Source: Bryum argenteum (Eukaryota > Streptophyta > Bryopsida > Bryales > Bryaceae). Taken from it: DNA of 64,000 bases. How positions within the stretch are numbered: position 1 is the stretch's first letter; every line of letters begins with the position of its first letter. Position numbers and translations under genes: made by a program. The notes beneath the pieces were generated by a model. The model had not been told where the DNA came from. It searched no databases and worked only from the letters and a program-made list of their open reading frames with translations. Location: positions 27,827,010-27,891,009 of the forward strand of contig CM073321.1 in assembly GCA_037043015.1 (NCBI GenBank), written 5' to 3'. Positions 34,307 through 42,728 of the stretch are shown piece by piece.

Positions 34307-36553
34307 GTGGTGCAAGTTTCAACTCTGTTTGTTGCGGTCGAGGATCCAGACGACTGGATATACTCCTTCAAGTCCTGGCCCATCCAACAAGTCCTCCTAG
34401 ACGGTGTTACTCTTTTTGACCATAGCCAGCAAGATGTTTACAACAGATGGGTCCGGCAACGTAGTCGACGGCAGGGGCCATCTCGAACTCGATCGTATGA
34501 TAATTCTTCAAGGAATGAGTCTACTCCAGTTTCGCGCAAAGCACAGTTGCTGATGACAGCGGAGTCAATCAATGCCGTTGCATGTAATACTTGCTGTAAG
34601 CACAACTGTGTTCAACTATACCCAAGGGAGAAGATTAAGGTTCTCAGGTGTCGCATGTACGACAAGACAACTGTGCAGTTCATGAATCACGTCAAACTCG
34701 ATGTCCATAGGCAGTTTCACAGAAATGCTGAAAGGCAAAATGTAGTCACTTTAGAGGGTATTGATGTTTGTCCGATTACGTGGATGAAGATCATGGGCGT
34801 GAGCAACGGTACGTTTTATCAAAACGCCCAGAGTGCAGCTGATGGTCATGAGGCCCAGTTACACGGGAACACGGGCATGCAAAAGCCTAGAAGGCTTACG
34901 ATTGTTGCTTTTGTCGTTTTAGGGGCAATACTTGATAGACATGCCGATCACATGCCTCACAAGTCCCGGAGCCTTCCATCAGGGGAGAAGGTCGTTGCCA
35001 AGGTACTTCCTTCAAGTTTTAAGTGGAAGGACCAAATTCCTCTTCTTGATCATCACCTTGAAGAGTGTGGGCTCCCGCCGGTGTCAACTTCAAACCTTAG
35101 TAAGATTCGCCGCCTCAGCTATCCTGAATACTATGCCAAAAGATCGGGGGATAATTTCGCGCGTTGCTCTAAGTGTGATGAGTTACAATCACTGATGAAG
35201 CTCACTCTTCCTGGAACACAATCATCTCTTATATGGTCGAGGAAGTTGAATGTGCACTTAGATTCCGCATATGCGCACAGGGACGTATACTACCTCAACC
35301 GCTTTAGGTCTAAGGAGTCGCCTCAAGATGTTTTGACCATTATGCATGACAAGATGGACCACTCAAAAACAACATCACCTGCCTTGTCTCATAAGGTGAA
35401 AAACTTAGACGGACTCATGAAGTTACCTCTTGCAGTTACGGGAATTCTTGCTCATGGTCATGTAGACCAGCGATACGCTCATTACGGACTAGATGTTTAC
35501 TCACATGATGCCAATTATACGGTTGGCTCGTTTGCAAAACTTCTGCGGGATCTCGAAGCTGCACCTAAATCCTCATCTAGACAGCTCTTTACAGAGCCCC
35601 CATCGCATCCACTGTATACTGCTCTTTTACGAGGTTCAGAGGTGTGTATGGATCCATTAGGCCCGATTCCGGACATTCTAGTTCCAGCAAAGTCTTTGCC
35701 TCCGATTTTGAATGTCCAAATGGATAATGCTCTGAGTAATAACAATAATAGATTCGTCTTCAGTTTCTGGTCTCTTTTGGTAGCAAAACGAGTATTCCGA
35801 GAGATATATGTAAATTTTATGCTCGTTGGTCACACTCATGATGACATAGATGGGTTATTCGGGCGTTGGAGCATGGCGTTGCGAAAGGAGGATTATCATA
35901 CCATCCCTCTTCTCATAAGATCTTTTATGAGGATTGAGAAGCTTGCAATTATTCCACACCTCGTTCAAGAGGTTCCGGACTTCAAGAAATTCATTGAAGA
36001 GTGGATGTTAGACGGCAATGAAGCATTGGTGGGGCATATGAAAGCGCATCAATTCAAGTTTTACATGGATCCCAGTGGATGCCCCGTAATGAAGTACAAG
36101 ATTTTTTGTCACGACGAGGAATGGCTTCCTAAGGGTGATTATGCTGGTATTAAATTGTGGAAGGAGGATTGTCAAGGCAGATCATTATCGCCACGTGGTG
36201 AACCGGATGCAATGCGTCCAAACGAGATGCGCCATTTGCTTGAGGTGGTGAAAGGGATTTCAGGCTTTATTGATCATTGGGAACAATTATCACATGAGTC
36301 AATTGAATCGCGGAGATTGTACGAGCCTCTCTCATATTACTGGAGCGGCGTTAAAGATGCTCTTTGTATACCCATGGATGTACTTGCATCGTCGCATAAT
36401 GGGATTCCGAGAGAGCTTGCTTCATCGATTACGAGAGCTTGCTTCATCTTCTCTAGAGTAGTCTTCAAGTATATAGTATATATTATGGAAGTAGGTGTCA
36501 TAGTACTTAAACTTGGTATTGACATATATATTACTTTGATATTTAGTATATAG
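34307..36553 (+). CDS. DUF7869-like protein, transposase candidate of element T
   Basis: A 748-codon uninterrupted frame. The first codon shown is GTG, the frame is open back to 34226 and the first clear ATG is near 34553, so an upstream exon probably supplies the start. An N-terminal Cys-rich module (CNTCCKHNC, then CRMYDK) is followed by a VCPITWMKIMGVSNGTFY helix-turn-helix-like stretch. The C-terminal half has VQMDNALSNNNN and FMLVGHTHDDIDGLFGRW, the hallmark QxDN and GHTHxxID motifs of the DUF7869 family. These acidic motifs would fit an RNase-H-like nuclease core, which is inference. It lies 350 bases from the right terminal repeat and is the only intact long frame in the element. Confidence 0.7.
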   Translation: MVQVSTLFVAVEDPDDWIYSFKSWPIQQVLLDGVTLFDHSQQDVYNRWVRQRSRRQGPSRTRSYDNSSRNESTPVSRKAQLLMTAESINAVACNTCCKHNCVQLYPREKIKVLRCRMYDKTTVQFMNHVKLDVHRQFHRNAERQNVVTLEGIDVCPITWMKIMGVSNGTFYQNAQSAADGHEAQLHGNTGMQKPRRLTIVAFVVLGAILDRHADHMPHKSRSLPSGEKVVAKVLPSSFKWKDQIPLLDHHLEECGLPPVSTSNLSKIRRLSYPEYYAKRSGDNFARCSKCDELQSLMKLTLPGTQSSLIWSRKLNVHLDSAYAHRDVYYLNRFRSKESPQDVLTIMHDKMDHSKTTSPALSHKVKNLDGLMKLPLAVTGILAHGHVDQRYAHYGLDVYSHDANYTVGSFAKLLRDLEAAPKSSSRQLFTEPPSHPLYTALLRGSEVCMDPLGPIPDILVPAKSLPPILNVQMDNALSNNNNRFVFSFWSLLVAKRVFREIYVNFMLVGHTHDDIDGLFGRWSMALRKEDYHTIPLLIRSFMRIEKLAIIPHLVQEVPDFKKFIEEWMLDGNEALVGHMKAHQFKFYMDPSGCPVMKYKIFCHDEEWLPKGDYAGIKLWKEDCQGRSLSPRGEPDAMRPNEMRHLLEVVKGISGFIDHWEQLSHESIESRRLYEPLSYYWSGVKDALCIPMDVLASSHNGIPRELASSITRACFIFSRVVFKYIVYIMEVGVIVLKLGIDIYITLIFSI

Positions 36554-36883
36554 AGTATTATATATTTGTACTATTTACTATCCATATTCAATACATTTAT
36601 TTTGTATAAGAAGATTGTTTAAGTTGACTCCATCATTATTATCAATTGAAAGAAAATTATTTTTTGTTAGTATGTTAATCTTGACATGTACCGTATCAAA
36701 TATATGTATGGTTGGAAATGTTTTTTAAAATAAACATATTTTCTAAGATTCAAGAGGACTCATATCATCTCTAAATATAATAAAAATTAGTAAATTCCGA
36801 GTACATATGCCTACAGTGAAACCTCTCTAAATGTTGATTTTTGCTTCGTCCGTTGTCTTGTTTTAATTTAGGAGATAAAAATG
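36554..36883. other. AT-rich right subterminal stretch of element T
   Basis: I see no gene. The CAGTGAAACCTCTCTAAATG near 36817 looks like the ends of some pogo/Tigger-type elements but has no partner nearby. Confidence 0.4.
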
Positions 36884-36906
36884 TTCCAAATATAACGAAT
36901 ATGGGG
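36884..36906 (-). repeat. element T right terminal inverted repeat
   Basis: Read inward it is CCCCATATTCGTTATATT followed by TGGAA. It abuts the N-terminal half of the gag-like gene. Confidence 0.8.
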
Positions 36907-38044
36907 TTTTCTGGACGGCCTACGACGTCGGGGAGGGGTCTCTTCCTCGTCCTCCTCATCCTCCTGGTCGTCCTCATCCTCGAACTGATCTCCACCAGCC
37001 TCCGCTATGGCTTCACCCCTTCTCATATGGGCCCTCGTTCTCCGAATGAGGGGGGTGTGTTCTTCTTTCTCTTCCTCCTCCTCTACCTCTACCGGACTGA
37101 CCCGTTCCTCTTGCTCTTCGGCCTCTTCCTCTTCTTCATCCGCGTTCGGCATGAACATCGTTGGCACGGCCCTGCGTGCCTGGGTAGCAGGCACGGGCTT
37201 CACCTCCTTTCTCGGGGCAGTCATCCGGGGTGCATTGCTGGGCCCGGCTTGGCTCAGCCTCGTTTGCTTCTTCTGCCCACTAGCCGGCTCCGGGGATCCC
37301 TCCAAGTCGCTCGGCCATACTCCTCCTTTCTCTCCTTCCGACTCCGAGGAGATATCCTCCTGGGGGTCTCCGGACAGCATGGGCTGCTTGTCGCTCTTGT
37401 AGAATACCTCCTGATCGGTGAGGATGCCGAATCGGACGTAGAAGTGAAATAGAAAGGGGGCGAGGGGGCACCCCTTCCAATTGCCAACCTTGGCAATCTC
37501 CCGCTGCAACACATCGCTGATGATGTGATGCCATCTGACTACCTGCTTACCATCATAGCTCCACGGGATGGACTTCATGAGCTTGATGGTGCAGGTTGAT
37601 GGCTTATCTGGGCTGAGGATGGGCACTCAAAACCGGAGTAGCCGCCTCATCCGGTTGCTTTTGCACTCCTCGATGGTGAAGCCATTCTTTTTATCGGGTG
37701 CCTTCCGGAACCGACTTCGTAGCCGTTCATCGCCCTTAGTCTTGATATACTCCACCGGGGAGTCTGGAAACCGGTAGGTTGCCCTCCAATGGCGTGGCTT
37801 CCAGTTCTCCGGCTTCCCCCGCAAAAGATGCATCAAAAACTGCTCCGGAAACTGCTTGCTAACCGTCTCCTTGATGATCAGCTGGTCGGACAGGTCCCAC
37901 GGAACGTCGAAAAGGCCGGCGCACCCCATCTGCAGGAGGTCCTCCTTTAACTTCGCGGCGTCTGTAGGAAGTCTGGCTTCACCGTCTTTAGGGAAATTGG
38001 CTTCCCCACTGGCCACAACTCCGCGTCTTTCTTCCTCGGCATTG
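36907..38044 (-). pseudogene. gag-like gene, N-terminal half
   Basis: It starts near MPRKKDAELW at 38044. The stretch GCAGLFDVPWDLSDQ and PRHWRATYRFP parallels GLAGLLDTPWGLRDA and ADHWRAVYGLV of the 463-2361 protein. PLAPFLFHFYVRFG parallels PITPFLYHLYKKEE. An acidic E/D run and a short basic segment (PPRRRRPSRKP) close the readable part at the element T boundary. The copy is broken. Confidence 0.65.
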
Positions 38045-38605
38045 CATCAATGCTACTCCTGTTCCTCCGCTTGGAATTGCTCGCCACACCCCGAGCTACC
38101 GGACTTCTTCCGGTAGAAACCCTATCTCCCGAAACCCTAACTGGACTCGCTAATCGTCTCTTCTCTCCGGTGCACTGAGCGCGCAGGGATATCTGAGAGC
38201 TAAGAATGCGCGAATCAAAACTGGGATGGCTAAGAATGGTGGCGGCAGCGCTTAAAAGCCTTAATTCGGAAACCTCCTCTCGAGACATCATTACTTCGGC
38301 CCCGAGAGGTACACCGGTCCTTCTTCCAGGCACAAGTGAGCCACCGGTGGTACTCGTGGGCGCGCGCGAGAATTCCGATTGTTTCTCCGGGTCGACCGGT
38401 CGCCCCGGTGACCATCCCGGTAGAACAACCGGGTCACCCAGAATTCACAGGGGAAAACCAGATTGGGAACAGGAGTCCGGTAGGCTCTAGAATCTACTAA
38501 GGCTAACCGGATTAATCACAACAGAAAAATACTATCTACGGACCGATTTTAGCTGTCCGGTCTTTATTTCCAAACACTATAACTATCATTTAAACCCTAA
38601 AAATG
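38045..38605 (-). other. leader region of the split gag-like element
   Basis: CCGGTT/ACCGG words are frequent, as in the 3' region at 19203-20576. I see no gene. The right limit, near AATGCAATAAAA, is approximate. Confidence 0.4.
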
Positions 38606-38619
38606 CAATAAAAAAAAAA

Positions 38620-38845
38620 TAATTGGAGAGCAAGGTTCGACACATCCCACCTCTTGTTGCTAGTGTAATTGTGGTGGAAAACGAGGCGATGGACGTGAAA
38701 ACTACCGCGTGCAATACTAGTGCCGACACTATCAGTTTTGATTCGGTTGTAGAGAATATCGCGTCTTGTGATAAGAACCAACTATCTTTACCATGTGCTA
38801 CTCCCCGCGCTTTATTTCAACCCTCTACTGTAAGGGTTATGTGAA
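38620..38845 (+). pseudogene. possible tail fragment of hAT X3 ORF2
   Basis: An open frame with VRHIPPLVASVIVVENE and NQLSLPCATPRALFQPSTVRVM resembles in character the ORF2 segment of X2 around DVPLQQLFPRVTQ. If right, X3 continues here after the gag-like insertion. The match is weak. Confidence 0.25.
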
Positions 38846-38850
38846 CCGCC

Positions 38851-39705
38851 GAAATGCTTCACACTTGTGCGAATTCCTTTTTCTAAGCTTTAATTTAATT
38901 TATTAATATTCAAATTCCTTAGTTGGGACAATTAGGCCCATTCTTCCGGTTCCCGGAAAATCTATGTTCTCGGGTGGAGTTTTGTCTAGATGCCTTGGCG
39001 TTAATCTAGTTCATTCTAATTTAGTAATATTGATGGGTGCCAAAGTATTATGGCATATTTTCGAGCATGTTTTATGCCCCATTATTATTCATAGATTAAC
39101 AAATATACATGTGAGTGCTTAAGGTTGTTATAATTAATAATCAAAGGACTTAAGTAAACCATGCGGATGAATTTTCCGGATGAAAAGAGATTCATCCGTT
39201 TGGGATGGATGAAGATTTGTTCCATCCAATTAGGCCGAATTGGGTGAGAGAGAGAGTGGACTTAGGTTTTTCATATTCCGTGTGTGTGGGGGATCTAGGT
39301 TAGTTTTGTTGCAGTTTTTGGTGGATGTTTTTTGCGTATGTGTACGATTTAGGAAGAAAGAAAGAATTTTTGCAGGCAGCATGGAGGAAGTCGCAACTGG
39401 CTAAGGGGGTGGCTGAGAGGGACCACTAAGAGTCGGAAGGAGGGCTGCGATCCAGCTCCAGCATCGTCAACCACGCCGGAACGAAGTAGGACGGGGAAGA
39501 TCGAAGGTGGAGTAGTCGACAAAGCGAGCAGGGCGACGGCAATCAGCACCGCCAACCGGAGACGGCTGATCCGATATGATCGGCACCCTCGGTCGGATCA
39601 GTGCCGGCAATCAGCAACGACGAATCGACAGCACCAGAAGCAGGACAACGGCGATCACCGCCGGCAGATCAAGTACCGGCTGGCAACCCCGACAGCACCT
39701 TGGCG
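38851..39705. other. unassigned DNA left of X2
   Basis: I see no gene. The sequence changes from AT-rich to a GC-rich 39370-39705 portion with GGCGACGGC and GCCGGC words, which continues at 59179 on the far side of X2. Confidence 0.4.
39698..39705. repeat. target-site duplication of X2, left copy
   Basis: CCTTGGCG, repeated exactly at 59171-59178. Confidence 0.95.
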
Positions 39706-39727
39706 CAGGGTTGTCTTGCTAGACACA
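39706..39727 (+). repeat. X2 left terminal inverted repeat
   Basis: CAGGGTTGTCTT, two variable bases, then TAGACACA. It pairs with 59149-59170 with two mismatches. Confidence 0.95.
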
Positions 39728-40140
39728 GACGGACGTCAGACAGACACGACATGTCAGACAGACATTGAGCCTCAGAATGTCTAATAGAATCTACAGAATC
39801 TTTTTTTTACCCTGGATTTACCCTGTCCACGTTGCATCCTACGTGGCTACCACGTGGCATGTACAGCTCAGCAATACGGTTCGCGACCGCGCCACGTAGG
39901 ACTGGACCGGCGGTCGTGTCATCTAGACCGGCGGTCGCCTTGGCCGGACCGGCGGTCGACTTGGCTGGACCGGCGGTCGCCTTAGCGACCGACGATCGCC
40001 CAGGGTCGACCGACGATCGCCCATGGTCGACCGACGATCGCCCATGAGCGACCGACGATCGCCCATGGCGACCGGCGGTCTCACTGGACAGGCGGTCGCC
40101 TATTCTGGCCCCTGGACCGGTGGTCGCCTAGGCTGGCCTT
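39728..40140 (+). repeat. X2 left subterminal region with GCGACC array
   Basis: GACGTCAGACAGACA and ACATGTC words come first and have counterparts near the right end. CGCCACGTAGGA follows at about 39890. From 39900 come about a dozen GACCGGCGGTCGCC or CGACCGACGATCGCCC units in both orientations. Confidence 0.85.
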
Positions 40141-40541
40141 GCATTGGAGGCTTCCCCCGAGTAGAATAAGTAAATTTTTTTATCCCACATTATCCAAAAT
40201 TCTTCCTTTCACGTTTTTAAACGTAGATGAAGCATTAAGAATTCAAGATGAAACAAATTACAACAACCCACAAACCCCTGAAGAAAAGGCTAACATCAAC
40301 CATGAGGTTTGAAACTCATGTAACAAAAAATGTGGTGACATACATACGTGACTAGTGTAAAAAGGGAACATAATTATAAGAGTTGCAAAAATCTATTAGA
40401 TTTGGAACAATATGTCAAAAAGTAGATTGTATATATTGCAAGTATGAAATGTGAATTACATGGCTAAATGAGCACTCAATGACGTGACATGGTCATCCAA
40501 AGGAGTCTATGAATTGCAACAAGATATAATGATATTATAAA
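40141..40541. other. AT-rich stretch downstream of the kinase-like gene
   Basis: I see no gene or repeat. It lies between the left array and the 3' end of the minus-strand kinase-like gene. Confidence 0.5.
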
Positions 40542-42092
40542 CTAATAACTGTCCTCTCTAAATACAAGCTCCGGTGGAAGCATATGATATGGTTTCGCCA
40601 TCAAGCGGTTCACCACCTCCGAACAGGTCATTCTCTCATTTAATTCATGCCTGGTCATTGAGAACACCTTCGTTAGGAATGAATCTCGCACCGTCGAATT
40701 CGGTAATAATTCTTTGTCGAATTCGTTATACACACCAATCAGTTGGATGAGCTTGCCAACCGCATACGAATTTGATGCTACCGTGGTTGGATGTCGAAGT
40801 TCCTGGACGTTCAAATTTGTATCTGAACCTTCAGGTCCATAAGTATAGAACAACTCGGGCGCCACCCACCATCGACGTGTCATATCTTCTTTCTTTTTTT
40901 CCGTCGTCTGGTATCCGTAACGTGAAGGCTGTTGTTCTACTATACGAGATGCCATCCCCCAGTCACACACTCCAATACAAATCTTGGTTCCTCCGAAAGT
41001 TGGGAAATGCAATAGTATGTTCGAGGGGGATAGGTCGTTGTGAAGAACTCCCGTCTTATGCACGAGATTCATGATGTACACTAAACCCCAAGCTAATTTC
41101 ATCCTGTGCTGACGGAAAAGGGTAATTCTGAAAACCTCCTCTTGAGTGAGACTCGGAACTTCCTTCACTTTCGACCAGTGAAGATGTTTGTCGCCGACCT
41201 TCTCATCCAACTTCAACATCTCGTGTAGTGATCCCCCATTCCACCAATACGAGTAAGCTTCGAATGTCCTTGTATGCAACGCCCAAAACTTGATAATTCC
41301 TGGATGATTCAAAGGACATACAAGAGCTTCTGCAGCAGTCTCTATCCTCCTCTTCTGAAGATTCATATTCTTGGAAAGCTTTGCTGCAAACTCGACATTT
41401 TCTGGAACGTGGTCTACTCCAAGTATCTTCACCTTCCGCACCAGTCCATGGCCTCCCTCCATATTGCGGCCTGATAGAGCTTCTATCGTAGCGTCTTGAG
41501 GAATCCACACCACCCCCGACCCTGTGTCTCGTTCAAATGTGGCGCGCAAAGCGGTTTTTTCCCATGACTTCCCTCGGGTTTTATTCTTGCTAAGCTTTTG
41601 GATTGTGTGTTGCCACCAATCCATCTTGCGTTTAAACTGGTCCTCCTCTTGTGTTAGACGCCTCGTTCCAAATCGCTTCTTCCACAACTCCTTTACATTG
41701 AAGATGCATTGTTCAACTGTATTATCCATCCACAACCCGTATTGCGAATAATAATCCACATCTTGGTATTTCTCCGTTTCCTCCATGGCCTTCAAAATTA
41801 CTGCCGCCAATTTCTTCTTCAGTCTCTCTTTGCCCGTGCTAACATTCCTGAGGTAGTTGTGCTCTAGGAATTGAGCCTCCGTTTCCTCATACCAATCCAA
41901 ACATGCTTTTTCCGCAAACTTAGTATAATCTGTTATTGGGAATCCGGGCCTGTCTTCTTTTGGGTGTCTCCTCTTCCTCTTATGGCCTCCACTTCCACTA
42001 GGTTGTTCCCCTCCAACGTCTGGTGCAAATGTTTCGGGGGCATCCAAATCCCATGCTTGTTGTCCCTTCCCGTGCTTTCTGGATTTAGTCAT
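40542..42092 (-). CDS. protein-kinase-like cargo gene
   Basis: This 516-residue frame runs from the ATG at 42092 (MTKSRKHGK); the open frame upstream begins with TTG, which I reject. Residues 1-200 are a basic and tryptophan-rich region with no recognised domain. The C-terminal 300 residues read as a protein kinase. AAKLSK, at about 236, offers the ATP-binding lysine. NHPGIIKFWA and GGSLHEML follow, and then HNDLSPSNILL at about 351, with the catalytic aspartate and asparagine in place. DWG stands for DFG at about 377, and WWVAPEL for the APE motif. The key catalytic residues are present, so activity is possible. The glycine-rich loop is not obvious. Its promoter is shared head to head with the gene at 42729. 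X1 has no copy. A kinase encoded inside a hAT element is unusual; capture of a host gene is likely. Confidence 0.82.
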   Translation of the reverse strand: MTKSRKHGKGQQAWDLDAPETFAPDVGGEQPSGSGGHKRKRRHPKEDRPGFPITDYTKFAEKACLDWYEETEAQFLEHNYLRNVSTGKERLKKKLAAVILKAMEETEKYQDVDYYSQYGLWMDNTVEQCIFNVKELWKKRFGTRRLTQEEDQFKRKMDWWQHTIQKLSKNKTRGKSWEKTALRATFERDTGSGVVWIPQDATIEALSGRNMEGGHGLVRKVKILGVDHVPENVEFAAKLSKNMNLQKRRIETAAEALVCPLNHPGIIKFWALHTRTFEAYSYWWNGGSLHEMLKLDEKVGDKHLHWSKVKEVPSLTQEEVFRITLFRQHRMKLAWGLVYIMNLVHKTGVLHNDLSPSNILLHFPTFGGTKICIGVCDWGMASRIVEQQPSRYGYQTTEKKKEDMTRRWWVAPELFYTYGPEGSDTNLNVQELRHPTTVASNSYAVGKLIQLIGVYNEFDKELLPNSTVRDSFLTKVFSMTRHELNERMTCSEVVNRLMAKPYHMLPPELVFREDSY

Positions 42093-42728
42093 CGTCGAAA
42101 ATCTTGAAAAAAGCGGCAAAAAATCTCCCCCCTGCTATCAATGTGCACCAAACCCCAAAAACTCCTCAGACGACCCGGCAGTGCGCATCATTAAGACGAG
42201 CAAGGACACAGGGCGGAAGAGAATTCGGTAGCGGTTTGGGGAAAAGTAATAACAAACCCGCGCGTTGGGGTTTATATATCCTTGGAGACCGGCGGTCGCC
42301 CTACAATCGCCGCCCACCGGCGGTCGCCTCTGATCGCCCCACGGCGGTCGTCGCCCAGTCCCATTGTCACGACAGCTGCACCGGCGGTCGCCCTACGTCC
42401 CGAAGTCGCGGCAATTTGGACGGCGGTCGCCTGCGTCTCATTGTCGCGAACAATTTGCACCCGCCGGTCGCCCTACGCCCCATTGTCGCGATTAGCCGCA
42501 CCGACGGTCGTCGCTCTCACTTTGGACCGCGGTCGCCACGCAACGCGATACTCTATCTGGACCGCCGGTCGCCTTGATTTCTGGTCGCCCCGCGTATATA
42601 TTCCCCCATAGTACCTAAACTTGTTATTTGGGTTTACTGGCCTAGCGCGTTGTCTTACATCCATTGAATTGGCTGCATGCTCGTGCGGGGTAGGTAATAA
42701 CTATTTGCCATTTTTGGCTATTTCATCC
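42093..42728. promoter_or_regulatory. two-way promoter between kinase and RING genes, GCGACC array in the middle
   Basis: The array (42283-42590) has about ten GGCGGTCGCC words. A TATATAAA on the minus strand (about 42271-42279) points to the kinase, and TATATATT at about 42593 points to the RING gene. A GCGCGTTGTCTTACATCC near 42648, before the RING gene, resembles the GCGCATTGTCTGGTGTCGAC of other cargo promoters. Confidence 0.65.

Larger units (their letters stand above)
21941..36906. mobile_element. element T: 15-kb terminal-inverted-repeat DNA element with methyltransferase-like cargo
   Basis: Both ends read CCCCATATTCGTTATATT inward; 22 of the first 23 bases match. The ends abut the two halves of the same gag-like gene, so the interval was inserted as a unit. 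A target duplication is not evident. Contents from left to right: a decayed HAD phosphatase gene and a ParB/methyltransferase-like gene (both minus strand), 5 kb of mostly AT-rich DNA with a second methyltransferase fragment, and a DUF7869-like protein (plus strand) close to the right end, which is the best transposase candidate. No capsid, envelope, polymerase or integrase was seen. Whether all of it moved together or later insertions lie inside cannot be settled by eye. Confidence 0.7.
19203..38605 (-). mobile_element. gag-like retroelement remnant, split by element T
   Basis: The N-terminal part of a gag-like gene with leader lies at 36907-38605, and the C-terminal part with a long 3' region lies at 19203-21938. 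Both are on the minus strand. Element T (21941-36906) sits exactly between them, in the middle of the acidic/basic spacer. Without T the element would be about 4.4 kb. The family is the same as the gag-like gene at 463-2361, but a diverged branch. It is broken several times. The outer limits are set by the end of the X3 frame on the left and by the end of CCGGTT-rich sequence on the right. No terminal repeats or target duplication could be confirmed. Confidence 0.6.

Noticed and set aside
36815-36906. pogo/Tigger-type terminus CAGTGAAACCTCTCTAAATG near the right end of element T
   Set aside because: No inverted partner was found, and the junction with the gag-like gene is at CCCCATATTCG, not at this word.
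21941-36906. Element T as a Polinton or other virus-like element
   Set aside because: No capsid, protein-primed polymerase, integrase or packaging ATPase motif was seen; the terminal repeats are short.
39900-40140. GCGACC array considered as a CRISPR-like array
   Set aside because: Units occur in both orientations with variable spacing and near-zero spacers, the context is a eukaryotic transposon end, and there are no cas genes.
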